Shown: positions 46,716 through 59,185 of the stretch, piece after piece
Position numbering within the stretch: the stretch's first letter is position 1
Layout of the letters: each line of letters starts with the position of its first letter
NCBI GenBank assembly: GCA_037953625.1
Contig: CM075651.1
Span: 155,636,001-155,700,000 of the forward strand
Reading direction: 5' to 3'
Source of the DNA: Crotalaria pallida
Lineage: Eukaryota > Streptophyta > Magnoliopsida > Fabales > Fabaceae
Length of the DNA stretch: 64,000 nucleotides
Notes under the pieces: model-generated
Database searches by the model: none
What the model saw: the letters and a program-made list of their open reading frames with translations, nothing else
Told to the model about the DNA's origin: nothing
Made by a program: the position numbers and the translations under genes

Positions 46716-48314
46716 AACATTTTGCATGTCCCAGGCAAAAGTAAAACAAAAAATTCAGAGCCTCGAATCCTCCCCAATCAAGACATAGCTACTCAATCAT
46801 AAACTCCGACTCACCCACCCAAGATTCCTCTCTTCACTAGCAAATCACCTTAATGAAAACCAGTTGAAAAACAAACTCAAAGTGAGCAAAAGATTAGTGA
46901 CCACACCACCTCTCAATATCTCTCATGTGTATGGGTAATAATTATCAATTCACTCAAGTTCAAACAATGAAAGTATGTTACCATAAGCTTGACTATAGAC
47001 CTACATCTCCACTGAATTTATTGAAAACATGCACAAATCATAAGGTCTTTATTTGGTTGTAACGGGGCCATGGCTAAAAGTGTTAGGTGGGATAAAAGAA
47101 TAAAAGGATAAACAAATGGCTTATTTTAATAAAAACAGAAATCTTCCCTTTTAAATTATAAAATGAGCAATAAGGTAATTACACAATCACAACTCAATTC
47201 ACTTGATTTTTCCTTTTCTTTCTTTTTCTTTTTCTATTTCTATTCTCTTCTTCTTTTCATTTTTTTAGCACATTTGTTGCTCTTTTTTCTTTTTTTTTAA
47301 GAAGAGAAATAGAAACATCAAATTTTCAGCACTTACACTTTCACCAATTTCTAACATTCCACTTAATTGCTCATTCACAATTTCAAAGGTACTTCACAAG
47401 AATAATTCAATTTATGTAAGGTACCAAAGAAAGTCCTTAAATCTCAAAGCTCAAAGTGGGCAACTAAGGGATCATTATGTCTCAAAAATTTGTTGAAGGC
47501 CACAAAAACACAAACCTAAGTGCCTTAATCATGTTCATGCATGCAATCAATTGTCAATTTTGAAAAGGTCACAAGTCAAGTTCTAGAACAAACAATCAAA
47601 GCGAACAACACTCTTGAAAGAAATAGGAGTTTCATCACAATATTCATTAAACATTACTCCTTCAAGTGTATAGGCTCAAATCTCACTGGTTAAGGTCAAT
47701 TCACTAATCAATCATTCACAACAAGTTTGCCAAACAACTAATTTTCAAAAAAATTTCACAGCTAAATCCAATTAGTACCTGGGTAAAACAAGTTGGAAAT
47801 CACAATCAAGCATTTACACCTATCAAAGGGACAAATCTAACACCTAGAATCAGTGCTTACTCATGCCAGGACACAAACCAACACAAAGCCAGGGGAGAAA
47901 TCAAGTTCAGAAAATTTTTTATTTTGATACCCTCCCCCAAACTCAGAATGTGGCTTGTCCTCAAGTAACAAATCGACCGACACTACAAAATAAAAATAAA
48001 AGCTAGGGAAAAATGGAAAACTTCCCTCACATTCAGTGGTCCCTGTAAAGCACAAGGGAGGTAACTCCCCCAAACTTATTCACCTGCATCACAATGAATC
48101 TCAAGGTGCAAGAGGCACCACATAAACATCACAGGTAATTAAGTATAAAAAACACGACCACAAATATAAAGTAAAGTTAACCATGCAGAAAACGCAACAA
48201 AGGTTTTGGTGCACAGGTCTGTAAGTATCACAAAAGCTCAAACTCAGAACTAGTCTCAAAATATGCAAATACTACCAGCTGAACTACACAAATCACCAGC
48301 TACTACCATAGAAC
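46716..48314 (-). other. Non-coding Athila interior between ORF3 and the 3' LTR
   Basis: No supported gene. Two further purine tracts, GAGTTTGGGGGAG (47944-47932) and AAGTTTGGGGGAG (48077-48065), repeat the main PPT. A pyrimidine-rich tract on the plus strand lies at about 47210-47300. Confidence 0.6.
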
Positions 48315-49519
48315 TCAGAAACCGGCATCACTATCATCCAAATCATCGCCAGAGTTATCCAACGTCTGCAACTCCTCGTCCGTATATGGTGAAAGAGGAA
48401 AAGGAATGCCCAGGTGGTTACCTATCGCACGCTGGTGTGCATCCCTCGCCTCATCCCGGAGCAGCTCCATCTGAAAATAATGAGTGTGGCGGCTCTGACG
48501 GCGCAAAAGCCGCTCCATCATGCGGGTCAAATCAGCGGTCGATCCCCCTTGGGGTGGATGAGGGTCTGGGATGGGTGGAACAACAGGAGCAGCAGGAGCT
48601 GGTGCTGGGGGCACAACCGGGGCAGCAGCGGCACGCGAACCACGGACAGCTGCTCGCGGTAGAAGACCAAGCTCCTCATGAGCTATAACCTCAAATGTCT
48701 GGAGTTTCTGAGACCCCATCTGAGCCTGGCGCTTGAGATCACACAAATCATCAGCAAAAGGTACGCCGACATCCTCACACAACCGGGTGATCAACCACGG
48801 CAGCCCAAAGGTACCCGGGCTAAGTGGAAAATGTACTCGGACATGAGCCAAGCAGCATCAACCTCCATGTTAGAAAAGATCCCATAAACTATGCGAAGGA
48901 TAGGAGGCTTGCACTCATACTCATGGGATTGGGGATAGATGTTGTGCATAATGAATTGGGCCCAGAATCTCGCCCAAGGATGGAGGTGCTTAGCATAGAC
49001 ATGCGTCACCGCATTAGTGCTCCTATGATAATTCCAATCCTTCCCCTCAAGAAAAAGAGCACCTTTCAATTGATCATAATCATCATTATTCAGGGTTGTT
49101 CTTCGGTAATACTCCACAAAGTTGGTCTCAAAGGGATAATCCGGTAATCCTAAGACTCTAGCAATGTTATGGGCACCAAAAGAAATTTGTTTTCCCCGAA
49201 CCCAACTTAAGCGGCAGCCAGGAGTTTGCACCTCACGATAGTGAGCGTGGGCGAAAAACTCCCAAACCAAGGACTTGCTAAAGACATGGGCAATACTCTT
49301 TGTAAAACAGGTCCACTGGAGACTCACTATACGTGGAGTGATATAAGGGTGTCTAATGTTGTTAGGATCCTCAAGGGTAGTCTCAGCCACTATCCCTTTC
49401 CCCTTACATTGTGAATCATAAAATACCTTAACCTCAGGATGCTCAAACGGTCTCCTAGTGATGGAAGATGATGGTGCATGTATCCTAGGTCTCTTTCCCT
49501 GATCTCTATTGGTTGACAT
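48315..49519 (-). pseudogene. Athila ORF3 (putative plant transposon protein), frameshifted
   Basis: Starts at 49519. The open frame runs to about 48791, and the continuing product resumes in another frame until 48315, so one frameshift lies near 48791-48850. The N-terminal part has the pattern of the plant transposon-protein domain found after pol in Athila elements (GKQISFGAHNIARVLGLP; LHPWARFWAQFIMHNIYPQS; ILRIVYGIFSNMEVD). The C-terminal part is Pro/Ala-rich and then acidic (DDLDDSDAGF). The role is not established; such ORFs have been called env-like by position, but no membrane segment is evident here. Confidence 0.75.
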
Positions 49520-49928
49520 AGTGCTAAATTTCTCTCAGGCAATACAACAAACACCTAGTATGCACAAAATATGACAATGCTCTAAGGTGCAAATACTAGA
49601 ACTCTACCCCCTAATAATCACTAGTCTAGGCAAGCGAGACTTAAAATCAACAAAACAACTCACTCTAATGCCTAAGACAGAACCAAAGAGAGGAATTCGA
49701 AATTGAAACTTACCCACAAAGAGAGGAAAAATCAATGGAGAGAGAGAGAGAGAGACCAACATGCAGGAATGGAGCAATAGGAGAAGAATGGAGCATGGAT
49801 TTATGAGTTGCTTTTGCTGGAGATGGGTGTTGAATTGGGGTTTTGTGGAGAGGAAAAGAGGAGAGTTAGGGTGTGAGATGAGGGAGATGAGGGAAAAGAG
49901 AACGCAACGTGTTTTAAAACTGATGTTG

Positions 49929-50135
49929 CCCCGTGCGCCTGGGCGCGGTGAGGTGCGCTTGGGCGCACCACGTTAAGCTCAAATGCTGCAGTGGAAGCCT
50001 GCGCCTGGGCGCGGTGATGTGCGCTTGGGCGCACCACGTTAAGTTCAAATCCCCCTTTCGAATTAACTTTGAAACCCCCTAATTGACCCTGTGACCCTAC
50101 TGCGCTTGGGCGCATATGAGCGCGCCTGAGCGCAG
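49929..50135 (-). repeat. GCGC(C/T)TGGGCGC repeat block between pol and ORF3
   Basis: A unit with GTGCGCCTGGGCGCGGTG and GTGCGCTTGGGCGCACCACG occurs twice (about 49930-49985 and 49998-50048), with further copies to 50135. The same words occur in both LTRs. The block lies just upstream of ORF3 in its reading direction. Confidence 0.85.
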
Positions 50136-50326
50136 CGTACAAACCTGTGCACAATTATTTTTTTTTATTATTATTTTTTTATTTTTTTATTTTTTTTTTG
50201 ATAAAGTCCTATACTAAAAGAAAAATAAAAGAAAAATTACTAGGAAGGAACTACTTACCACTGGGTTGCCTCCCAGTAAGCGCTTGTTTAACGTTCCGAG
50301 CCTGACGGTTGACCCTTTCTCCAGAA

Positions 50327-53300
50327 CTAAGGGTCTTTGAGCTCAACTGAGGATGAACTCTGATCAATGACTCCCCCATGATATGCCTTAAGTCGCTGTC
50401 CATTTACTTTAAAAGTGTCCCCAGTCTTGGGGTCCTTAATTTCAATAGCGCCAAAAGGTGAGACCTGCACAATCACAAAAGGACCAGACCATCTAGATTT
50501 AAGCTTTCCAGGGAAAAGCTTAAGTCTAGAGTTAAATAACAAAACCAATTGTCCAGGCTCAAATTTCTTATTAGTCAACTTCTTGTCATGCCACTTTTTA
50601 GTTTTTTCTTTAAAATCACGAGAAGTGTTATATGCTTGCTCTCTGAACTCATCAAGTTCAGTGAGCTGCAATAACCGCTTCTCACCTGCAGGTTGCATAT
50701 CCAAGTTCAAAAATTTAGTTGCCCAATATGCCTTGTGAAGTAACTCCACTGGCAAATGACAATTTTTACCATACACAACCTGAAAGGGTGACATGCCAAT
50801 GGGTGTCTTATAAGCAGTTCTATACGCCCACAAGGCTTCATCCAATTTTTTTGACCAGTCTTTCCTACTGCTATTAACAGTTTTCTCTAAAATTCTCTTC
50901 AGAGATCTATTTGACACCTCTACCTGACCACAAGTTTGTGGATGGTATGGGGTAGCCACTTTGTGGTGCACCCCATATTTAGACAAGGCTTTCTCCATAA
51001 CCTTATTGCAAAAATGACTCCCACCATCACTAATAAGTACTCTAGGTACTCCAAACCTGCTAAAAATATTTTTTCTCAAAAAGTTCACAACTACAGCAGA
51101 GTCATTGGTGGGAGTGGAGATCGCCTCCACCCACTTTGATACATAATCAACCCCCACAAGAATGTACCTGTTGTTATAGGAAGGGGAAAGGGGCCTACAA
51201 AGTCTATGCCCCACACATCAAATACTTCAACCTCTAAAATGCCTTGAAGAGGCATCTCATCTCTTCTAGAAATATTCCCAACCCTTTGGCATCTATCACA
51301 GTTCATCACATGGGTCTTAGCATCTTTAAAAATGGTGGGCCAGTAATACCCACATTGGAAAACTCTAGACGCTGTCTTCTCACTGCTATAATGACCAGCA
51401 TATGGTGAATTGTGACAATGCCAAAGGATGTCAGGAACTTTCTCTTGAGAGGCACAACGCCTGATTACTCCATCTGCACTCCTCCTGAACAGGAATGGTT
51501 CATCCCAAAAATAAAACTTGGCATCATGTAAAAACTTTTTCTTTTGTTGCCAAGTCATATCCTTAGGAATCACATTCGCTGCTAAATAATTAGCTAAATC
51601 AGCATACCATGGGAGTTCAGATGCAGCAAACAGGTGTTCATCAGGGAATTTTTCTTCAATTGGAACCTGATTATCCCTATTACTATCCTCAAGGGGGAGC
51701 CTAGATAAGTGATCAGCAATAACATTCTCTACCCCCTTTTTATCTCTTATTTCCAAGTCGAACTCTTGCAAGAGCAAGATCCACCTAATCAGTCTTGGCT
51801 TAGCATCATGCTTAGCCAATAGGTGCCTTAAAGCAGCATGATCTGTGAACACTATCACTTTCGAGCCTATCAAAAAGGCACGAAACTTGTCCATTGCAAA
51901 AATCACTGCCAAGAGTTCTTTTTCAGTGGTCGTGTAATTAGTTTGTGCACTGTTCAACACACGACTAGCATAATAAATTGCATGAAACACTTTATTAATT
52001 TTTTGACCAAGTACAGCTCCTATTGCGTGGTCACTTGCATCACACATTAGTTCAAAAGGTTTACCCCAATTGGGAGCAACCACTATAGGAGCTATAATCA
52101 ATCTCTCTTTCAAAAGTTCAAAAGATTTCATGCAATTATTATCAAAAATGAACTCAGCATCCTTCTCCAGTAAATTGCATAGGGGTTTTGCAATTTTCGA
52201 AAAATCTTTAATGAATCTCCGGTAGAAACCGGCATGACCCAAAAAACTTCTTATCCCCTTGACATTTACTGGAGGAGGTAGATTTTTGATGACATCAATC
52301 TTTGCCTGATCAACCTCAATACCCTTTTCTGAAATTTTATGTCCTAAAACTATCCCCTCCCTGACCATGAACTGACACTTTTCCCAGTTAAGGATTAGAT
52401 TAGTTTCTTGACATCTTTCTAACACTTTGCCCAGATTGGCAAGACATGCATCAGAGGACGACCCGTAGACCGAGAAGTCATCCATAAAAACCTCAATGAA
52501 ATTTTCGACCATGTCGGAGAATATAGCCAACATACATCTTTGAAAAGTCGCAGGTGCATTGCAAAGCCCAAAGGGCATTCTCCGATAGGCAAAAATCCCA
52601 AAGAGACAAGTAAAAGCAGTTTTTTCCTGGTCTACAGGATCGACACAGATTTGATTGTAACCTGAGTATCCATCCAAAAAACAATAGAATGCATGTCCTG
52701 CTAATCTTTCCAACATTTGGTCCATAAAGGGTAATGGGAAATGATCTTTCCGGGTGGCATTGTTTAATCTCCTATAATCAATGCACACACGCCACCCAGA
52801 AACAGTGCGGGTTGGTATTAGTTCATCTTTATCAGATTTTACCACAGTTAACCCCCCCTTTTTAGGCACTACTTGCACTGGGCTAACCCAAGTGCTGTCG
52901 GAGATGGGGTAGATAATGCCTGCATCTAGAAGTTTGACTACCTCCTTTCTCACGACTTCCTGCAAAGTCGGATTCAGCCTCCTCTGAGGCTGAATTACTG
53001 GCTTAAAATTCTCCTCAAGGAGAATCTTATGCATGCAGAAACTGGGGTTAATCCCCTTCAAATCAGACACACGCCATCCTAAAGCAGCTTTGTATTGCCT
53101 CAAAATTCTCATTAATTTCTCAGTTTCAGTTTCAGTCAAGGCATTACTAATTATAACTGGATAGAGTTTAGTGTCATCTAAGAATTCATACCTGAGGTTT
53201 GGTGGAAGAGTTTTGAGATCTGGAACTGTCCGCTCCTCCTTTTCATGCCTCTTCAGCTCCTTCATCAGATCTGTCTTTGTGTAAGCTGGAGGTGCATCCA

Positions 53301-55656
53301 ATCTGGCCACCACCTCCACAACCTTGTTTTCTTCACTCTTCTCATGTGTCAGAGCTGCTGCCAACACATCTCCATGCCCAATTTGCTCAAAAGTAGACGT
53401 GACTAGAGTGTCAACTACGTCCACCAAAAAGCATTGGGAGCTGTCCATTGGATTCTTCATGGACCGGTAGACATTGAATGAGACCTCTTCTTCATGAACC
53501 CGGAGCTTGAGCTCGTCCTGTTGAACATCTATGAGGGCTCGCCCAGTGGCTAGAAACGGCCTACCCAGGAGTAGAGGAATGTCTGAGTCCTCCTCCATGT
53601 CCAAGATAACAAAGTCAGCAGGGAAGATGAACTTGTCCACCTTGACAAGCACATCCTCCACTTTCCCATAGGGCCTCTTCACAGACCGATCAGCCAACTG
53701 AAGACACATCATTGTCGGCTTTGCTTCTCCAATACCAAGCTTCTAAAAGATGGAGAGGGGCATCAGATTGATGCTTGCCCCTAAATCGCACAGAGCTTTG
53801 CCAATATCAAATCCCCCAATGTTACAAGGGATTGTGAAACTCCCAGGATCTTTTAGCTTCTGAGGGAGCTTCCTTTGTAGAATTGCACTGCATTCCTCTG
53901 TGAGAAGCACAGTCTCATCATCTTGCATCTTCCTTTTGTTGGTTAAGAGCTCTTTCATGAACTTCGCATATGTAGGCATCTGCTCGAGTGCCTCTGCGAA
54001 GGGAATGTTAATCTGGAGCCTCTTGAACACCTCCATGAACTTGGCAAATTGCTTCTTGTTTTCCTCCTTCTTCAAATGCTGAGGAAAAGGAACCCTGTGA
54101 GATATCTGAGGTTTCTTTTATCCTTCCTGAGTTGCAGTTGATTTCTTATTTTGTTGCACTTCAGGAGTTGAGTCCTCAGCTGGTTGTTCATTGGCCTCTT
54201 CCTTCTCAAGCACCACCTCATCACTCTTCGTTTGTGGCTCCTCAAGAGACTTGCCACTTCGAAGAGTAATGGCCTTGCAATGCTCTCTGGGGTTTGGAAT
54301 GGTGTCACTGGGAAAGGTTCCTGGTGACCTCTCTGACATCTGCTTGGAAAGTTGACCCATCTGAACCTCCAGATTGCGAATGCTGGCACCTTGGTTTTTG
54401 AAGTTGGCTCGCGTCTCCTCAAAAAAACTATTAGTTGTTAGAGCGAGCTTCTCAATTGCTGCCTCCCAAGGTGCCAGCTGCTTCTCTTGTGGTGGCTGGA
54501 GTGCTGGGCTGCGTCACGAGAAGTTAGTGTGATTTCTATACCCTGGGTTGTAGGTGTTTGAGTAAGGATTGTTCCTCTGTCCTCCTCCCACAAAATTAGC
54601 CTGTTCATCATTACCTGTGCTAGTACTAACTTCAAATGCACACTCACCATTACGGTGGTTGCCTTTACAAAAATCACATGTTAGTAATAAAGCAGAAGTA
54701 TCAGAAGGGATAGGAGGTATACCTGTTGAAGCATTCATTTGGACCTGACCCAATTTCTGAGTCAATGCAGCTATCTGCTGCTGCATCTCTTTATTTTGTG
54801 CAAATAGATCTTGCACATTCTCAGGCTCCAAATCACTCTTCTTCATGATACGCTTCCTAACAGTGGCCCGACTGCTGTTATGAGCCATCTTCTCAATCAA
54901 CTGCCTGGACTCTATGGCTGTTTTGCTCTCAAATGAACCTTGTGATGCACAATCGACCAAGTGCTGATTGGTTAGACTCAACCCATCATAGAATGTCCTC
55001 ATTTGCAACCATTCAGGCATAGAGTGATTGGGGCACCTCTTCAACATCTGCTTGTACCTTTCCCACGCCTCATGTAATGACTCTCCATCTTGCTGAGCAA
55101 AGGCGTTGATTTCTTGCCTAAGCTGAGCTTGCCTGGAGGGTGGGAAGTACTGGTCCACAAACATCGTAGCCAATTTGTCCCAAGTAAGGAAGCTCCCCTG
55201 TGGTTGAGACCGGACCCATTGAAGTGCCTTTCCCTTTAATGAGAGAGGAAAAAGCCTCAACCTGATCACATCATCACTCGCACCTTGAATCTTGAAGAAG
55301 TCCAAGTAACTCAAGAACATAGCAATATGATCACTTGGGTCCTCGTCTGGGGCACCACTGAATTGGTTTTGTTGCAGCATGTTTATATATGCCCCCTTGA
55401 TGTCAAAGTGTGTAGCAGTGACCGCAGGTGGTACTATGCTAGTACCAATTAAGATCGGGTCGACTAAGGCGTAATCAGCCAAAGTACGCATGTCAGGTTC
55501 TGTCTCATTCTCAACCTGGCGCTCACGCTCGTCAGCCATTATTCTTGCTCGTTCCTTTTTCTCTCGCTGTGCTCGTTTCCTCAACTTCTTCGCTGTCAAC
55601 TCGATCTCGGGATCGAATTGAAGGCTGCTGTAATCACCTGCAAAACGCAAGTGCAT
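50327..55656 (-). pseudogene. Athila gag-pol polyprotein, disabled by three stops and one frameshift
   Basis: From 55656 one frame runs through gag and most of pol. Stops interrupt it: TGA at 54516-54514 after a gag C-terminus rich in Asn, TAA at 54120-54118, and TAG at 53745-53743 just after the protease. Gag has the retrotransposon capsid pattern (FPLSLKGKALQWVRS) and a Cys/His knuckle-like CDFCKGNHRNGEC. The protease shows DLGAS near 53787-53773. RT shows FMDD near 52488-52477. RNase H shows CDASDHAIGAVLG and integrase an HHCC zinc finger. A one-base shift near 51180-51195 moves the integrase core into another frame, where D, D-35-E residues are intact. The frame ends at 50327. Confidence 0.92.
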
Positions 55657-55784
55657 ATACCAGACTCGGCAAAGAGGGTTAATAGCACCTGTTGAGTGAA
55701 TAAGAACAATTAAAAATAAAAGCTAGAACAAACTTCCACTAAGTAACTACTAAGAGTACCGAAAAACTACTAAAATCTAATTTT

Positions 55785-55802
55785 AGTCCCCGGCAACGAC
55801 GC
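55785..55802 (-). other. Primer binding site (tRNA-Asp type)
   Basis: TGGCGTCGTTGCCGGGGA on the minus strand, a few bases inside the 5' LTR. It differs by one base from the usual Athila site as I know it. Confidence 0.8.
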
Positions 55803-55810
55803 CAAAAACT

Positions 55811-57128
55811 TGTTGGGATTCTGGCGAGTGTACCAGATCGTACAAGTAATAAAGTGATAAATAGAGTATCGTTCCCAACGAGGACTGAAATTGATTCTAA
55901 TAGTTCTCACCTATTCGTAGTTACTAAATGAAAATTAAATTGAAATTAAATTGTTTGAGTAATTTTTGATTTAAATGAATTAAAATAACAAATAAAACGA
56001 TTCTTGAACAATGGGAAAAAGCGGGACGTAGTTTCGATGAAGGTTCCTAAAACATTTAACAACGAATTGATTTGTTTTCCTAAATTCTGAATTTGTTTTG
56101 CAAAGGTAGAAAACGCCTAATGTCTTAGCACGTTTCCGTATTTTAGGTATTAATCTCCCAATGATGTCTCAAAAGAGCCTTAAACACCTAACCTTAAATT
56201 AAGTTCAATCAAAACTTGTAAAAATTATCCAATTCATAGAAAACATGTCTGTGCCTATGCAATTGAACTGTTTGATTATTAGGCTAAATCCTAAATTCAT
56301 ATGTCTATTCATAAAGGATTTCCAAAAGTCATGAACTGCGCACATTCACGAGAAACAATCATAATATAATCAAACACAGAATTTATAATGGAAAAACAAA
56401 ATCAATTCATTGCAAAAACATTAACAAGGTTCCATGTTCATCTACTCCTACATCCCAAAGAAGGGTTTAGTTCATAATGGGAAGAAGAAAAGCAATAAAA
56501 GTGATAAAGAGTGACATAATTACCACTAATCCTTGCCTCTAATATCCGTTCTTCACAAAATCAATGCAAAACTCTGCTCCCAAATGTTCTGAATCCTCTG
56601 ATATGTGTCAAAACGTACTCAATCTAACCTAGAATATGTCTATTTAAAAGGATAAAAACTAATCTCCTATCAAATCTGTAAAAGATATAATTAAATCTAC
56701 TGTGACAGACGACGTGCGCTTGGGCGCACAAGCCTGCGCTTGGGCGAGATCGACCTGCGCCTGGGCGCACAAGGCTGCGCCTGGGCGCACCACGCTAGCT
56801 TCAACATCTGCTTGTTTTTGCTCTTTTGACCCCATTTCCTGGTCTTGTGCACCCATGGCATAACATCTTAACCGACAAACTCGCCTTCTCAGTTCCAACT
56901 TCAAGGTTTTATTACTTGCTTCTTTTTTCCTTTTTCCAATTCCAACAAATTAAGCTCCACAACCTGAAATTAAGAACCAAAAAGGGCACAAAATCCACAA
57001 CGATCTCGTTCCTTGTCATTAGTAGATAAAATCAATCTTTTCTTAACAATTACTTGAGAAACAAGCCAGAATCACTAAGAAAGAGGGTAAATTATCACTC
57101 AAAAACATCATATTTCTGGCTCTAATCA
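55811..57128 (-). repeat. 5' LTR of the Athila element
   Basis: 1318 bp; promoter end of the element on the minus strand. A TATA-like CTTTTAAATAG lies near 56640-56650. Four GCGC(C/T)TGGGCG units lie at 56715-56789. Confidence 0.93.
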
Positions 57129-57911
57129 ATAGTTGACTTTTGGATTAAAGTAATACAAATGAATGATGAACGGATTGTGTAAAAAAGTTTACACCGTCAG
57201 TGTATATCCATTAATCTCAATCAATAACGCTAAAAAAGATAACGTATATTTTTATAAACAAAACTAGTTATTGCTAAAGGATACTCAATCATCGTTGTAA
57301 AGATATCCTATATATCAAAACCTTATGATGAAAACTTGTCTTTGAGATTATGCAATGGTAAAAAAAATAAACTCATTTCAAATTGCTTTTGTATTGAGAT
57401 TGGGGCAAGTTCAAATTATCTAGTATAATGATGGATTTGGATGATTTAAGTTGAAATTGTCTTTGAGGCATATACAACTTTTGATGTATTGTCCCTTCAA
57501 ATTAACTTGTCTCAGCTTAGATTCTTAGCCTTCACTTAAAGAGGAAGAAGCAAGTAGCACAAATTTGAATTTGGGCTAATGGATTTTTTTTTATTCTTTA
57601 ATCTGACCTAATTTTTTAGTTATCGATTTTATGAATGTATGAGATTTTTTAATGTATGTCCTATAACATGTTTAAATTACTGAAAGTGAATAAATTCTCA
57701 TAAAAAAAATTAAAAATATCAATTTCTAGAGTACTAATATGCTATTTTTAAGCATAAATTTACTTTTTAAAATATTTTTAACATAAACTCTTGAATATGC
57801 AAAAGAAAAATCCTATGTGTATTAAAGAAAAAAAATTTACTGGAAACTTAGTGAGGGCAATTGCTCTCACTATTGCCTACATAGGTCCGTCCATGCCTCC
57901 ATGGTGGTATA

Positions 57912-58144
57912 TAACAAAACGGGGTAACTTCATGCAGTCAAACATTAAAAAAAAAAAAAATAATGTTTAACAAAATATCTAAAAATTAAAGACATATTTT
58001 AGCCTAAAATGTATTGTTACAGAGTAACTTCGCCCCTTCAACTCTTGCACATCAGCAGTTCAGCACATGTGCATTTCGGTATCAAATCGTGAAAGGGCAT
58101 AAATAAATGCAAATAGGCATGTTTTTCTGACCATTAGCAGCCAA
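57912..58144. other. Spacer between the nest and the next hAT element
   Basis: Short AT-rich stretch with a poly(A) run near 57947-57961. No gene. Confidence 0.5.
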
Positions 58145-58235
58145 CTGGGTTACATGAGTACGGGTACGGTACCGGTACCCGATACGGGTATGGGTACGGC
58201 GTAAGGCAATCTCTAAAAAATTAAGGTACGGATAC

Positions 58236-58287
<52 letters not shown>

Positions 58288-59185
58288 ATAATTTATTTTA
58301 TTAATATAATTATATTTAAATTTAAAAAATAAAATCAGTAAGGTAAAAATAAGTTAAAATTAATAATAAACACTTAAAAATTATTTTGAAGTAAAACAGA
58401 AAACATTAAGTTCAAATTAACAATAAACACTTAAAAATTAAAGATTTTCCATATAGAGTTAGCTTACTAGTTACTAACAACATTACCATATTTAAAGAAC
58501 AAGCTTACTCAATCAGTCAATTAAAGATGCAGCAAATCAGTATTATACTATGAAAAAATAAACTGAAAAAATAATTGCATGATACTATGAAAAAAAGAAC
58601 AAGCTTACGAAAGCAGTATGATACTATGAAAAAAAACTGAAAAATTACAAGCTGCAGCAAATCTCATTAGATGCAGCAAATGAAGTCATAACTTTCCAAG
58701 ATGCAACAAATCTCATTAGAAAAATAAGTAACAGAGTAGAAGTATTTTATCTCTGTAACATGAGTATGACGGGTTCGAGCAGTGCGGCGACAACAGCGAG
58801 CAGCACAGCGACGGGTACGAGCAGCACGGTAACAGCAACGAGCGAGCAACGAGCAGCACAACGAGCGAACGACAACTGACAATAGAGATAGAGAGAGGAG
58901 GCAGAGAGGGTGTTTCGAGAGATAGAGAGGAGGCAGAGAGGGTTTGCTTCAAATGGGAATTAAAAAAAAAAAATTCAATTTTAGTGGTGTTGCGCCGTAC
59001 CCAATCGGTGGGTACTGTACCCACCGCGTACCCCGGCGTACCCAAATATGTACCCAAGTTTTTTTTTTTATTTTTTTGTTCGGCTACATACCGGATACGT
59101 ACCCAGCTGTACTCAAGACGTACCCGTATCCAAAAAATACCCGATACGTGTACGGCTCCTAAAACGGTGTATCCATGCTTCAGAG
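58145..59185. mobile_element. 1041-bp non-autonomous hAT element
   Basis: A perfect 8-bp duplication GCAGCCAA flanks it (58137-58144 and 59186-59193). The termini CTGGGTTACATGAGTAC and the complement of GTATCCATGCTTCAGAG are imperfect inverted repeats. Both subterminal regions are crowded with GGTACGGGTA/TACCCGATAC words. A (TA)n tract lies at about 58239-58280. No transposase is seen; the open frames inside are low-complexity. Confidence 0.8.

Larger units (their letters stand above)
45385..57128 (-). mobile_element. Complete Athila-lineage Ty3/gypsy LTR retrotransposon
   Basis: 11,744 bp, coding strand minus. Two LTRs of 1318 bp bound it, with ATAGT duplicated at 45380-45384 and 57129-57133. 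Next to the 5' LTR (right side) is a primer binding site, TGGCGTCGTTGCCGGGGA, of the tRNA-Asp type typical of Athila/Tat elements. Next to the 3' LTR is the polypurine tract AAGTTTGGGGGAG. The order gag, protease, RT, RNase H, integrase, then an extra ORF before the 3' LTR fits Athila. Three in-frame stops and two frameshifts disable it. Confidence 0.95.
45306..57212. mobile_element. Short MITE split by the Athila retrotransposon
   Basis: The left half (45306-45384) and right half (from 57129) together match the intact family member at 36019-36193. The 5-bp sequence ATAGT present once in that family context is duplicated on either side of the retrotransposon. Confidence 0.75.
45247..57903. 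mobile_element. hAT-like element, host of nested insertions
   Basis: An 8-bp duplication GTGGTATA flanks the whole block (45239-45246 and 57904-57911). The element starts CAGGGACGG, typical of hAT, but its right end is eroded. Without the nested DNA about 0.75 kb remains, with no transposase. A relative lies at about 34686-35583. Confidence 0.65.

Noticed and set aside
50327..55656. Endogenous pararetrovirus
   Set aside because: LTRs, a tRNA-Asp primer site, a 5-bp duplication and integrase with a D,D-35-E core identify a Ty3/gypsy LTR retrotransposon.
58716..59057. 113-codon minus-strand open frame
   Set aside because: Ser/Leu/Cys-rich low-complexity translation of a hAT element end.
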